Assembly (NCBI RefSeq): GCF_016863495.1
Contig: NZ_BOOZ01000003.1
Span: forward strand, 62,001 to 126,000
DNA length: 64,000 nucleotides
Direction: 5' to 3'
DNA from: Micromonospora andamanensis
GTDB lineage: Bacteria > Actinomycetota > Actinomycetes > Mycobacteriales > Micromonosporaceae
A program made the translations under genes and the position numbers. The notes under the pieces are model-generated. The model was not told the origin of the DNA. It worked only from the letters and a program-made list of their open reading frames with translations, and made no database searches. How positions within the stretch are numbered: position 1 is the stretch's first letter; each line of letters starts with the position of its first letter. Below, piece after piece: positions 28,320-36,861 of this stretch.

Positions 28320-31300
28320 TCACGCCTCCATGTCAGGCAGCACGGTCGGTAGTACCCCAGCGGCGGCGGCGATGGCGGCGGGGGTGGTGTCGAGGTGGTC
28401 CAGCAATCCGTCCACGTAGGAGACATCGACGCGGACCTTCTGGACCCGGCCGTCGACATCACGCATCACGAACTCTCGGAAGCCGAGCCGGTTGGCCGAG
28501 GTCGCGTCGGCGGTGGAAAGCGAGGCGAGGGTGGCCTCGTAGCCGTCGTCGACAGGTACGCGCAGCAGCCGCAGCGCCTCGGAGGCGATCTCGGCGTCCT
28601 CGGCGATCCGGCCGACGAACACGGTGGAGACGAGGTTCTGCACGTCGAGGCCGAGGATGTCCCGGGGGTTCTGCGAGGCGACGAGCGCGGCGAGGTTCCA
28701 CTTGCGGGAATCACGGGCGAGTCGGACGAGGAAGGACCGGCCGGAACGCCACCCCTCCATGAAGTGCGCCTCGTCCAGGCCGACCAGCTTCCGCGAGGCC
28801 ATCGAGCCGCCGTAGCAGCGGCGGACCGCCAACCGGTGCGCGGTGTGCAGCATCGGCAGGGCGAGGGCTTCCTCAGCCGACCAGTACTCGCGTTCGATCT
28901 TGAGGTCGGGCAGTCGCAGGCCGGCCATGGTGATCACGGTGAGCGCCGCGTCCGGGCCGAGGAGTCCGTCCGGTGGACGACCGAAGAAGAGCATCGCCAG
29001 AGGCATCTCGGCGGTGTCCAACAGCAGGTTGGCCAGTTCCCGGCCGGCGTCGTCGTCGAGCTGGCCGAGACAGGTGACCACGTCGTCCAGGGTGGAGGTC
29101 TCCTCGGCGGGTACCTGGCGTACGGCGTGCCGGAACAGCGTGGCGGTGGAGGCTTCCCGGGCGACCTGCGGCGGCACCAGCATCATGCAGATGTCCTGTA
29201 CCAGCATCCGTCGCTCGGCCCGCGCGTTGGAGACCGCGATCTCGAACTCCCGGTCGCCGGCGGCTCCGGTGCCGAACTCGCTGCGCAGTGGTGTCGGGAT
29301 CAGCGAGTACGGCGCCAGGGTGCCGTGTTCGGAGCCGGTCAGGTTCAGCACTCGCGAGTACGGCCGAAGCTCCGGCATGGCGCAGAGTCGGGCCAGTGGG
29401 CCGGAGGGGTCGAGCAGGGTCACCTGCACACCGCGGCGGGCCGCGAGGTAGCCCAACGCGCCGAGCAGCGTGGACTTGCCACCACCCGGCTCGGCCACGA
29501 AGACCGCCAGGCCGGAGCGTTCCCGCACCTCCATCGGGAAGTGCAGGTCGAGGAAGACCGGGCGGCGGCAGGTGCCGGCGGTACGCCCGATCAGGTCGCC
29601 ACGCCTGTCACCTACCGTCGAGGCGGCCTGCGGCAGTGCCGCCGCGAGCAGGTTGACAGGCATCCTGCGCACGTAGCCGGTGTTGGCGATCGGTTCGCCG
29701 GGGATGAACTCGCGGGCCAGCCAGTCCTGGTTCTTCGGGTGTTGCAGGGAGATGCGCAGCTCGCGGGAGTAGAGCTGGATGAGCCGGCGGGCCCGTTCCA
29801 GGCACTCCTCCCGGGTACGACCACCCACCGCGATCCGGTGCCAACCGTGGGCGCGGGCGGAGTCCACAGGCAGGCCGGTGGTCATCTCGTCGCCGATCAC
29901 CAGGGCACGCTTGGCGAGTCGCTCCAGCTCGGGTGGGGCGTCGATGCCGTGTTCGGCGTAGTCGAGCTGCTGTGAGCGGATCATCCGGAGCCGGTGTTCC
30001 AGGTTTCGGAAGGAGTCGCCGGAACCGAGGATGTCGACCCGGGTGGAAAGCTCCATCGGCCAGGGCAGTCGCTCGTGGAAGTGCAGCCAGGGTTCGTGTC
30101 GCTCGGGGATCTCCAGCGGCTCCATCCGGCCCACGGCGAGCACCGCCACGTGCCGCTCCTCACCGGTCATCCGGTGGACCAGCTTCACAGTGGAACCGTA
30201 CGGCGTGCGGTATCGCTCGACCTGTTCGGTGAGGGCGAGCAGGTCGCCGCGTTCCCAGCGTCCGTCGGTGATGGGCGAGAGCGTGCCGGGGGGTGCCATG
30301 CAGAGCGCCACCGACCGGTAGAGCAGCCATTCCAACTCGTGCGCGGTGACCCGACGGCCGCGCATGCCGAACGCGCCGAGCACCTCGTCGAACTGTTCGA
30401 CGGTGCGGCCGAGCTTGCGCCGCTCGCCGTCGGCGACGCCGCGGCCGAAGGTGCGCAGCAGCCGTTCGGTGAGCGAGTCGCCGAGTGACCGTCGGGCGAA
30501 GGTGACGCCGAGGTAGGTCTGGCCCTCGGCGTGGTTGACCGAGAGCAGGTGTCGTTGGGCGGCGACCAGATGCTCGGCCCAGCCTGGTGTGCCGGGGACG
30601 TCGGGCAGTGGCGCGGCGGTGTTTCCGTCGATGGTGCGGGCCCACTCGTCCGCCGGGAAGGGGCGGGTGGTCCGGCGCAGGTGCAGCCGGAAGCCGGCCA
30701 GGCCGGCGTACTGCTCGGAGATGGCCGAGAGCAGCGCCTCGCGTTCCGCGTCCGGGCGGAAGGCCCAGCGCACCTCGGGTAGCCAGTACCAGGCGGTGAC
30801 AGTGTTGGGGGTGAAGGTCAGGTGACCGGCGATCTCGGTGATGGCCAACTCGACAGCCGGATCCCGATCACCGAACTTGATCTTCGGTGGCCGGACGCGG
30901 ACCGGCTTGACCGGCCGGTCGCGGTGCTCCACAGATCGCTGCCGGGGGGCCGGGCGGGTGGCCGGCGGCGCTACCCGGCGGGGCGCCCGGGTCTCGGCGT
31001 CGGCAGGTGCCGGGTCGTGCTCACGCGCGCGGCGCTCCTCGCGGATCGGATGATCGTCACCGGCGGGGCGGTCGTCGGCGGGCGGTCGGGCGTTCGGCAA
31101 CCTGTCGCCGGCGGGCGGTACCACCCGGGAGGGAGCCGGTGGCGGGATCGGGGCGGCCACCGCGTCGTCGTCCACGCGGACCGGCGGCACGGCGGGTGCG
31201 GGACCGACAGGTCGCGGTGGCGCCGGTGGCGGTGCCGCACGATGGGCTGCCGGCGCGGGACCGAGGGCGGGTGGTGGTGGTGCGGGGTGCGGCTGCTGCG

Positions 31301-31625
31301 GCAGGGCTCGGGCGGGAAGCCCGTTGCCCCGCTGGGCGGAACCCGGCCGGGGGTACGCGCCGCCGAACAGATCGAGGAACGGAGAATCGATGTCTGCGCT
31401 GTCCCGGCTGGTAGGTACCGGTTCGGTCGGAACCGCTCGGCGCTGCGGCGGGCGGGGCGCCTGGAACACACCGACGCTGCCGTGACCCGGTGTGGTGGCG
31501 AGCGCCGGATCCAGCGTGGACTCGTCCGGCTCGCCGGATTCAGGGTAGTCGAACGAACGCGCACGGTTACCGTGCGGTGCGGCTGGACGTCCGGCCGGGG
31601 ATCCCGGCGTGGTGGAGCGGCTCAT
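28320..31625 (-). CDS. VirB4-like secretion ATPase
   Basis: About 1101 aa. The first ~240 residues are Pro/Arg-rich and disordered. An N-terminal VirB4-type domain follows, then a HerA/FtsK-superfamily ATPase with a perfect Walker A (EPGGGKSTLLGALGYL, near residue 715) and Walker B LVGLDEAHFM near residue 955. VirB4/TcpF/Orf16 proteins energise channel assembly and transfer in type IV secretion. The ATG at 31625 lies 49 bases after the PrgI-like gene. The organisation VirB2-like, PrgI-like, VirB4, VirB6, VirB8-like, hydrolase is that of a conjugation channel, but no relaxase or coupling ATPase accompanies it. Confidence 0.88.
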   Translation of the reverse strand: MSRSTTPGSPAGRPAAPHGNRARSFDYPESGEPDESTLDPALATTPGHGSVGVFQAPRPPQRRAVPTEPVPTSRDSADIDSPFLDLFGGAYPRPGSAQRGNGLPARALPQQPHPAPPPPALGPAPAAHRAAPPPAPPRPVGPAPAVPPVRVDDDAVAAPIPPPAPSRVVPPAGDRLPNARPPADDRPAGDDHPIREERRAREHDPAPADAETRAPRRVAPPATRPAPRQRSVEHRDRPVKPVRVRPPKIKFGDRDPAVELAITEIAGHLTFTPNTVTAWYWLPEVRWAFRPDAEREALLSAISEQYAGLAGFRLHLRRTTRPFPADEWARTIDGNTAAPLPDVPGTPGWAEHLVAAQRHLLSVNHAEGQTYLGVTFARRSLGDSLTERLLRTFGRGVADGERRKLGRTVEQFDEVLGAFGMRGRRVTAHELEWLLYRSVALCMAPPGTLSPITDGRWERGDLLALTEQVERYRTPYGSTVKLVHRMTGEERHVAVLAVGRMEPLEIPERHEPWLHFHERLPWPMELSTRVDILGSGDSFRNLEHRLRMIRSQQLDYAEHGIDAPPELERLAKRALVIGDEMTTGLPVDSARAHGWHRIAVGGRTREECLERARRLIQLYSRELRISLQHPKNQDWLAREFIPGEPIANTGYVRRMPVNLLAAALPQAASTVGDRRGDLIGRTAGTCRRPVFLDLHFPMEVRERSGLAVFVAEPGGGKSTLLGALGYLAARRGVQVTLLDPSGPLARLCAMPELRPYSRVLNLTGSEHGTLAPYSLIPTPLRSEFGTGAAGDREFEIAVSNARAERRMLVQDICMMLVPPQVAREASTATLFRHAVRQVPAEETSTLDDVVTCLGQLDDDAGRELANLLLDTAEMPLAMLFFGRPPDGLLGPDAALTVITMAGLRLPDLKIEREYWSAEEALALPMLHTAHRLAVRRCYGGSMASRKLVGLDEAHFMEGWRSGRSFLVRLARDSRKWNLAALVASQNPRDILGLDVQNLVSTVFVGRIAEDAEIASEALRLLRVPVDDGYEATLASLSTADATSANRLGFREFVMRDVDGRVQKVRVDVSYVDGLLDHLDTTPAAIAAAAGVLPTVLPDMEA

Positions 31626-31674
31626 ACGATCGCCCTGCCCGTGTCCTCGTTCGGCCCGTACGGCGTGCAGCCGG

Positions 31675-32037
31675 TCATGCCAGTTCCTCCCGGATCCTGA
31701 TCCTGCTGCCGACCAGGCGCGGATCGCGCTGCTCGGCGGCCGGCTCCCGGGTGCGTCGCCAGTCGGTCAGCGCGGTACGGATCACCATGCGCGCCGGACG
31801 GTCCGGGTCGACGTACCGGAAGACGAACGAGGTGGTCACGATGGCGAGGGCGATCTCCCAGGCGGGGAAGAGCTCGACCTGCAACGTGAACAGCCAGTGG
31901 ATGAACATGTAGAGGGGAACGAGCAGCATGAACAGTCCGTACTGGGCGTACGGCAGGTGGACCGGAAGGGTGTAGCCGGGCGGGCCGAGATAGACCAGGC
32001 GAGCCCGGTAGATGTCGTCGTCGGTGCGCAGCCGCAT
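31675..32037 (-). CDS. PrgI/VirB3-like small membrane protein
   Basis: A 120 aa protein with two membrane helices in its middle (QYGLFMLLVPLYMFIHWLF, AWEIALAIVTTSFVFRYV) and a basic C-terminus. VirB3/PrgI/TcpE proteins have this size and topology and sit directly before VirB4, as here. The assignment is by topology and context. It begins 13 bases after the VirB2-like gene. Confidence 0.65.
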   Translation of the reverse strand: MRLRTDDDIYRARLVYLGPPGYTLPVHLPYAQYGLFMLLVPLYMFIHWLFTLQVELFPAWEIALAIVTTSFVFRYVDPDRPARMVIRTALTDWRRTREPAAEQRDPRLVGSRIRIREELA

Positions 32038-32050
32038 CTCGTGCCCGCGC

Positions 32051-32368
32051 CTATTCGAAGATCAGGTTGATCAGGAAGTCGCCGATGAAGAAGAGGGTGG
32101 CGGCTCCGGCGATGAAGGCCAACCCGACGATCGCGATGGCCGAGCTGGTCAGCACCTTGGAGATCTCGCCCCGGCTGGCGCGGCCGATGAAGATGACGCC
32201 CAGCACGGCCAACAGGATCGGAGCGATCTTGCTGGCGAAGAAGGTGACGACGCCCTCGGTGTCGATCCCCTTCGGCTCCTCGGCGGCCAACGGGATCGAC
32301 GACGCCAAAGTGGAGAGCAGGTGGACGGCGCTTGTGGACGCCGTTTCCATCAGCTCGATGGCGATCAC
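32051..32368 (-). CDS. VirB2-like small hydrophobic protein, first gene of T4SS-like operon
   Basis: A 105 aa protein with a mildly hydrophobic N-terminal region, a short polar loop (AAEEPKGIDTEG) and two strong C-terminal helices (KIAPILLAVLGVIFIGRAS, AIAIVGLAFIAGAATLFFIG). Two closely spaced helices joined by a short charged loop are typical of VirB2 pilin-like subunits, though Gram-positive systems rarely make pili. The GTG at 32368 is fixed by a GGGGAGG ribosome site just upstream; the longer frame to 32419 lacks one. It heads the operon that runs down to 24061. Confidence 0.65.
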   Translation of the reverse strand: MIAIELMETASTSAVHLLSTLASSIPLAAEEPKGIDTEGVVTFFASKIAPILLAVLGVIFIGRASRGEISKVLTSSAIAIVGLAFIAGAATLFFIGDFLINLIFE

Positions 32369-32711
32369 TGAAACCTCCCCAAGTCGCGGCCGGCGGCGCC
32401 GCGGTGGTGCAGTAGGCAAGCCTGGCGGGATCGGTGCTCACTGTGCGCAGCGCCCGAGACCCTGCGTACGACAACCGCCACGAAGGGTGGCGATTTTTGG
32501 GCGGGTTGTCCCGCTTCGGCCCTCCCTCCAACCGTCGCCATCTCGATGCTGGGCAATTCCACAGCGTACGGGCCGCCCCCCTTTGCGACAAGCCGCGAAG
32601 ATGCTGCCCGAACCGACCCGGACGACCGATCGTACACCTGTTCCAATTGCCATGTCAGGGCCTTCGACCGGGCGGTCTGTGGCGGGCGACGGGCCCGGTA
32701 CCGTCCTACTC
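32369..32711. other. Divergent region between T4SS-like operon and folP (343 bases)
   Basis: No gene seen. It should hold the operon promoter (minus strand) and the folP promoter (plus strand). At 32476-32498 CGCCAC-GAAGG-GTGGCG is followed by ATTTTT, resembling an intrinsic terminator or attenuator for plus-strand transcripts. An in-frame ATG for folP lies at 32652 as an alternative start. Confidence 0.5.
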
Positions 32712-33659
32712 GTGACCGATCTGGTGCGGGCTCCGGCCCCGGTGGTGATGGGCGTCCTGAACGTCACGCCCGACTCCTTCTCCGACGGCGGACGCTACGC
32801 CGACGTCGAGGCTGCTGTCGCACACGGCGTCCGGCTGCGAACCGACGGAGCCGGGTTGGTTGATGTCGGTGGAGAGTCGACCCGGCCCGGCGCCGACCGG
32901 ATCGACGCGGAGACCGAGGCCGCCCGAGTGGTGCCTGTCATTCGCGAACTGGCGTCGGCAGGCGTCCCGGTCAGCATCGACACCACCCGCGCCCGGGTGG
33001 CCTTGGCAGCGCTGGACGCCGGGGCGGTAGTGGTGAACGACGTCTCGGGCGGGCTCGCCGACCCCGACATGGCCCGGGTGGTAAGCGACGCCGGCTGTCC
33101 CTGGGTGCTGATGCACTGGCGCGGACACTCCCGCCGGATGAGCGAGTTGGCCAGCTACGGCGACGTGGTCGCCGACGTCCGTGCCGAACTCGGCAAGCGG
33201 GTGGACGCGGCGCTCGCCGCCGGGGTCGCCACGGATCGCGTCATCATCGATCCGGGTCTCGGCTTCGCCAAGAACGCCGCCCACAACTGGCAGCTCAGCG
33301 CCCGGCTGCCCGAACTGGTCGCGCTCGGCTACCCGCTGCTGTTCGGCGCGAGTCGCAAGTCGTACCTGGGTCAACTGCTGGCCGGTCCCGACGGTGTGCC
33401 CCGACCCACGAACGGGCGGGAGACGGCCACCGTCGCCACCAGCCTGCTCGCGGTGGCGGCCGGTGCCTGGGGGGTGCGCGTGCACGACGTGCGCGCCACA
33501 GTCGACGCCCTCGCCGTCTGGCAGGCCACCGGCCGTCCCCGCCTGGTTGTCCCGCCCGCCGAGGCCGTCGCGTTCACCGACACGGGGCCGGGCGTACGGG
33601 ACGCCGTGCGGCCGGGCGGCGTCGGGGAGACCGCAGTCGAGGGGCGGGCCCGGCGATGA
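32712..33659 (+). CDS. folP: Dihydropteroate synthase
   Basis: Condenses p-aminobenzoate with dihydropterin pyrophosphate; the target of sulfonamides. Diagnostic segments are VMGVLNVTPDSFSDGG (residues about 12-27), DVGGESTRPGA, SIDTTRARVA, VNDVSGG and FGASRKSYLGQL. From the GTG at 32712 the protein is 315 aa; an in-frame ATG at 32652 would add 20 residues and neither start has a clear ribosome site. The C-terminal ~35 residues extend past the usual TIM-barrel end. The stop overlaps folB (ATGA at 33656). Confidence 0.94.
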   Translation: MTDLVRAPAPVVMGVLNVTPDSFSDGGRYADVEAAVAHGVRLRTDGAGLVDVGGESTRPGADRIDAETEAARVVPVIRELASAGVPVSIDTTRARVALAALDAGAVVVNDVSGGLADPDMARVVSDAGCPWVLMHWRGHSRRMSELASYGDVVADVRAELGKRVDAALAAGVATDRVIIDPGLGFAKNAAHNWQLSARLPELVALGYPLLFGASRKSYLGQLLAGPDGVPRPTNGRETATVATSLLAVAAGAWGVRVHDVRATVDALAVWQATGRPRLVVPPAEAVAFTDTGPGVRDAVRPGGVGETAVEGRARR

Positions 33660-34021
33660 CCGATCGGATCGAACTGACCGGTCTACGGGCGCACGGCCGG
33701 CACGGGGTGTACGACTTCGAACGCGCCAACGGTCAGGAGTTCGTCGTCGACGCGGTGCTCGAACTCGACCTGCGCCCGGCCGCCCGGTCCGACGACGTAC
33801 GGGACACCGTGCACTACGGCGAGCTGGCCGAACGGCTGGTCGAGGTGATCACCGGCGAGCCGGTGAACCTGATCGAGACCCTCGCCGACCGGCTGATCGA
33901 GGTCTGCCTGACGGATCCGCGGGTGACAGGCGTGACGGTCACCGTGCACAAACCCGAGGCTCCGGTCCCGCACGCCTTCACCGACGTGGCCGTGACCATG
34001 TGCCGGAGGCGTACCCGATGA
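33656..34021 (+). CDS. folB: Dihydroneopterin aldolase
   Basis: Cleaves dihydroneopterin to hydroxymethyl-dihydropterin in folate synthesis. The family pattern is clear: LRAHGRHGVYDFERANGQEF at the N-terminus (the G-x-H-G-V region), DTVHYGELAERL, NLIETLADRL and VTVHKPEAPVPH. It is 121 aa, standard. Both ends overlap neighbours as ATGA (folP upstream, folK downstream), so folP-folB-folK are translationally coupled. Confidence 0.95.
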   Translation: MTDRIELTGLRAHGRHGVYDFERANGQEFVVDAVLELDLRPAARSDDVRDTVHYGELAERLVEVITGEPVNLIETLADRLIEVCLTDPRVTGVTVTVHKPEAPVPHAFTDVAVTMCRRRTR

Positions 34022-34545
34022 CCCGCGCCGTGCTCTCCCTCGGCAGCAACCTCGGCGACCGGCTCGGTCACCTGCGCACCGCGCTGGCCGTCCTCGGCGA
34101 CAGTGTCCTCGTGGTCTCCGGGGTCTACGAGACCCCGCCGTGGGGCGACACCGAGCAGCCGGCGTACCTGAACGCGGTGCTGTTGGCCGCGGACCCGACC
34201 GCCGGCCCGTACGACTGGCTGGCGCGGGGTCGGGCGGCGGAGGCCGCCGCCGGCCGCGTCCGGGACCCGGGTCGGCGCTTCGGGCCCCGCACCCTCGACG
34301 TCGATGTCGTCGCGGTCTGGACCGACGACGATCGCCCGGTGCTCAGCGAGGACCCCGAACTGACCCTGCCGCATCCCCGGGCGCATCTACGGGCCTTCGT
34401 GCTGCGACCGTGGATCGACATCCAGCCCTACGGTCAACTGCCCGGGCACGGTTGGCTGACCGACCTGCTCACAAGTGGGCCGGCCGCCGCCGGGGTGCCG
34501 GAACTGAGCCCTCGGCCGGATCTGACGTTAGAGTCGACGGCATGA
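34018..34545 (+). CDS. folK: 2-amino-4-hydroxy-6-hydroxymethyldihydropteridine pyrophosphokinase
   Basis: Transfers pyrophosphate from ATP to hydroxymethyl-dihydropterin, supplying FolP. LSLGSNLGDRLGHL at the N-terminus, SGVYETPPWG, and the ATP/Mg loop RFGPRTLDVDVV with LPHPRAHLRAFVL are all conserved. It is 175 aa. The start overlaps the folB stop (ATGA at 34018), and its own stop overlaps the next gene (ATGA at 34542). Confidence 0.95.
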   Translation: MTRAVLSLGSNLGDRLGHLRTALAVLGDSVLVVSGVYETPPWGDTEQPAYLNAVLLAADPTAGPYDWLARGRAAEAAAGRVRDPGRRFGPRTLDVDVVAVWTDDDRPVLSEDPELTLPHPRAHLRAFVLRPWIDIQPYGQLPGHGWLTDLLTSGPAAAGVPELSPRPDLTLESTA

Positions 34546-35060
34546 GCGTTTCCCCACCGCCCGACGGGTCGCGGATGGGACCAACCCGCATCTCGACCCT
34601 GGTGGTGGCCGCCCTCGCCGCCGCGGCGGTGGCCTGGCTGCTGATCAGCGGCATCTACTACGACCGGTTGCCACCACTGCCCTGGCTGCCGGTGGTGACG
34701 TTGGCCGGGCTTGCCGTGCTGGAGGCCTACGCCGCGATCAACACCCGGGGGCGGATCGAGCGTCGGCCCGGCCGTGATCCGGTCAATCCGTTGATGGTGG
34801 CCCGGTTCGTCGTCCTGGCCAAGGCGTCCGCGCTTGTCGGTGCCATCTTCACCGGCTGGTACGCGGGGCTGACCGGTTGGTTGTTCGTGCAGCCGACGCG
34901 GGCGGCCGCCGACGATCGCCCGGCGGCCATCGCCGGCCTGCTGGCCTCGGCCGCCCTGGTGGCCGCCGCGCTCTGGCTGGAGAGGTCGTGCCGGGTCCCG
35001 GAGCGGCCGGACGACGAACATGAGCCGGACGACTGGGAGAGCCGCCCGGGTCACCGCTAG
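34542..35060 (+). CDS. DUF3180 membrane protein
   Basis: A 172 aa protein with four predicted membrane helices (STLVVAALAAAAVAWLLISG; LPWLPVVTLAGLAVLEAYAA; RFVVLAKASALVGAIFTGWYAG; AAIAGLLASAALVAAALWL) and an acidic C-terminal tail. Proteins of this family conventionally follow folK in actinobacteria, matching the position here; their function is unknown. The start overlaps folK, but TAGAGT is also placed 7 bases before the ATG, so an additional internal leaderless promoter is possible. Confidence 0.8.
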   Translation: MSVSPPPDGSRMGPTRISTLVVAALAAAAVAWLLISGIYYDRLPPLPWLPVVTLAGLAVLEAYAAINTRGRIERRPGRDPVNPLMVARFVVLAKASALVGAIFTGWYAGLTGWLFVQPTRAAADDRPAAIAGLLASAALVAAALWLERSCRVPERPDDEHEPDDWESRPGHR

Positions 35061-35200
35061 GCGGTGTGGCACCCGCCCAGCCAGGGGGTTACGCCCGGCT
35101 CCGGGGCGCGGGTACGGTGCCTGCGACCGAAAGGCAACGCCGCGCCGCCGGTCCGCCCGTGCGTCGGTGGAGTCGGGACGGCCGCTGGGAGGCATAGATC

Positions 35201-36412
35201 ATGGGGTACGACGAACCGGACCGTGGTGGACCGACGGAGCCTGCCCCGGTCGGTGCCGCGACCGGGGCGGAGCCCGTCCTCGACGAACCCGACGCCGAGC
35301 CGGGCCGGGACCGGTTCGGTGTCTACATCGTCTGGGAGACGCTGCTGCTGCTCGGCTTCGGCGCACTTGTCTACCTGGTGTGGCGGGAGGATCCGGCGGT
35401 GCTGCGCGGCAGCGGGTTGCGGGATCTCATCGTCGACGTGGTCGGCCTGGGTCTGCTGGCGCTGGCCGCCGGGTTGACGCTGCGTACCGCCGCGGTCAAC
35501 CTCGCGATCGGTCCGGTGGCGGTCGCGGCCGGGCTGCACTTCGCCGAACAGAGCGACCGCGGGGTGCTCGGCGCCGTCGGCACGGCCGCTGCGGTGGCCG
35601 CGGTCGGTGGGCTCCTGCTCGGGCTGGTGGTCGTGCTGCTGCACGTGCCCGGTTGGGTGGCGAGCCTCGGTGGGGCGGCAGGTGTCATCGTTTACATCGA
35701 GGAACGCTCCGCACCCGTCCTGGTGCAGGGGGACTACGACCCGCGGGGCACCGCCGGACAACTCTTCATCGGCTTTGCCGCGATCGCGGTTTTCGGCGGA
35801 CTGTTCGGGGCGGTGAGCCCGATCCGTCGGTTGGTCGGGCGGTTCCGCCCGGTGGCCGACCCGGCCCGTCGGCGGGGCGCTGCGGCGGCCGTCGTCGCCA
35901 CCGTCGGGTACGTCTGCTCCACCGTGCTCGCGACTCTCGCCGGCGTACTGATCGCCTCGACCGACGGAGCTGTGACACCGGCGGCGGGTTTGGACTGGAC
36001 GGTGCTTGCGGTAGGCGCCACGCTGCTCGCCGGCACCAGCGCGTTCGGGCTGCGCGGCGGCGTCTTCGGCACCCTGCTGACGGCCGGTGCGATCGGGCTG
36101 TTCCTGGCGTACGCGCAGGCCCGGGGCTGGACGGTAAGTCACTGGGCGGTCGGCGGGGCGGCGTTGGCCGTCGGCCTTGTCGTCACCCGCCTGGTCGAGA
36201 CGTACGGCCGGCCGGCGCCGGCAGTCGGTGTGCTGCCCCCGCCACCGCCCACCGAACCCGCCACCGGTGGCGGGTGGAGTGTGGCGCAGCCGCAGCCGGT
36301 CGGTGACTGGCCGCCCGTGCTGCCGACCCAACCCACCGCCAGCGGCACGGACCCGTGGGGGACCCGGCGTTGGGAAAGCAGCCAACGGACCTGGGAGGCC
36401 GACGACAGGTGA
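35201..36412 (+). CDS. Polytopic membrane protein resembling ABC-type permeases
   Basis: A 403 aa protein: an acidic N-terminal cytoplasmic region (about 45 residues), then about nine or ten membrane helices, then a Pro/Trp-rich cytoplasmic tail. The spacing and Gly-rich helices (LLALAAGLTLRTAAVNLAIGP, VAAVGGLLLGLVVVLLHVPGW) recall branched-chain amino acid/ribose-type permeases, particularly the AAVNLAIGPVA stretch. No ATPase or binding-protein gene adjoins it, so if it is a permease its partners are elsewhere. The substrate is unknown. Confidence 0.65.
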   Translation: MGYDEPDRGGPTEPAPVGAATGAEPVLDEPDAEPGRDRFGVYIVWETLLLLGFGALVYLVWREDPAVLRGSGLRDLIVDVVGLGLLALAAGLTLRTAAVNLAIGPVAVAAGLHFAEQSDRGVLGAVGTAAAVAAVGGLLLGLVVVLLHVPGWVASLGGAAGVIVYIEERSAPVLVQGDYDPRGTAGQLFIGFAAIAVFGGLFGAVSPIRRLVGRFRPVADPARRRGAAAAVVATVGYVCSTVLATLAGVLIASTDGAVTPAAGLDWTVLAVGATLLAGTSAFGLRGGVFGTLLTAGAIGLFLAYAQARGWTVSHWAVGGAALAVGLVVTRLVETYGRPAPAVGVLPPPPPTEPATGGGWSVAQPQPVGDWPPVLPTQPTASGTDPWGTRRWESSQRTWEADDR

Positions 36413-36477
36413 CCGGTCGGCACCGCGCCGCGCGGCGTCGGCGCGCCGGGAGTGATCTCGACGGCTAGGCTCGGCAC

Positions 36478-36783
36478 ATGACCGACACATCATCGATCTC
36501 CGGCGGCCGGTCGTTCGAGGAGTTGGACGCCCTCTCCACCGAGGAACTGCGTGAGCGCGCCTTCACCCTCGCCCGGGAGCGTCGCGACGTGAGGTTCTTC
36601 TGGTCGGTGCTGCGGCACCTGCCGAACGCGGACGAGGCAGCCGCGCTGGACGGTGCGCCGAACTCGGTGGGGCCCACGGTCGACGAGGCGGTCGCCCTCT
36701 GGCGTGAGATGACCGGGCACGGCTACGAGGAGTCCGCGCCACTGCTGCGCGCCGCGTTCATCGACTACCTGATGAAGCACTAG
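36478..36783 (+). CDS. Conserved hypothetical protein, 101 aa
   Basis: A small soluble, acidic, mostly helical protein (FEELDALSTEELRERAFTLA, FFWSVLRHLPNADEAAA, and a C-terminal ALWREMTGHGYEESAPLLR). There is no signal or membrane segment and no recognised domain. TAGGCT lies exactly 6 bases before the ATG without a Shine-Dalgarno sequence, indicating a probable leaderless transcript. Function unknown. Confidence 0.7.
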   Translation: MTDTSSISGGRSFEELDALSTEELRERAFTLARERRDVRFFWSVLRHLPNADEAAALDGAPNSVGPTVDEAVALWREMTGHGYEESAPLLRAAFIDYLMKH

Positions 36784-36791
36784 AACGGCGT

Positions 36792-36829
36792 CAAACGCGC
36801 GTACCACCATAAATGACGCCTCGCGTTTG
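36792..36829. promoter_or_regulatory. Inverted repeat flanking AT-rich core
   Basis: CAAACGCG (36792-36799) and CGCGTTTG (36822-36829) are perfect inverted repeats separated by 22 bases containing an AT-rich stretch (CCATAAATGA), placed between two small genes. It could be an operator or a weak terminator for the upstream gene. Confidence 0.3.
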
Positions 36830-36861
36830 CCTGCGTCGATCCGCTGGGAACTAGCGAGGCC

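Noticed and set aside
24668..32368. Integrative conjugative element
   Set aside because: No integrase, relaxase, coupling protein, tRNA gene, or direct-repeat ends are visible, so only a conjugation-like channel operon is claimed.
32067..32711. Long N-terminal extension of folP from 32067
   Set aside because: FolP homology starts just after 32712 and the extension overlaps the antisense VirB2-like gene.
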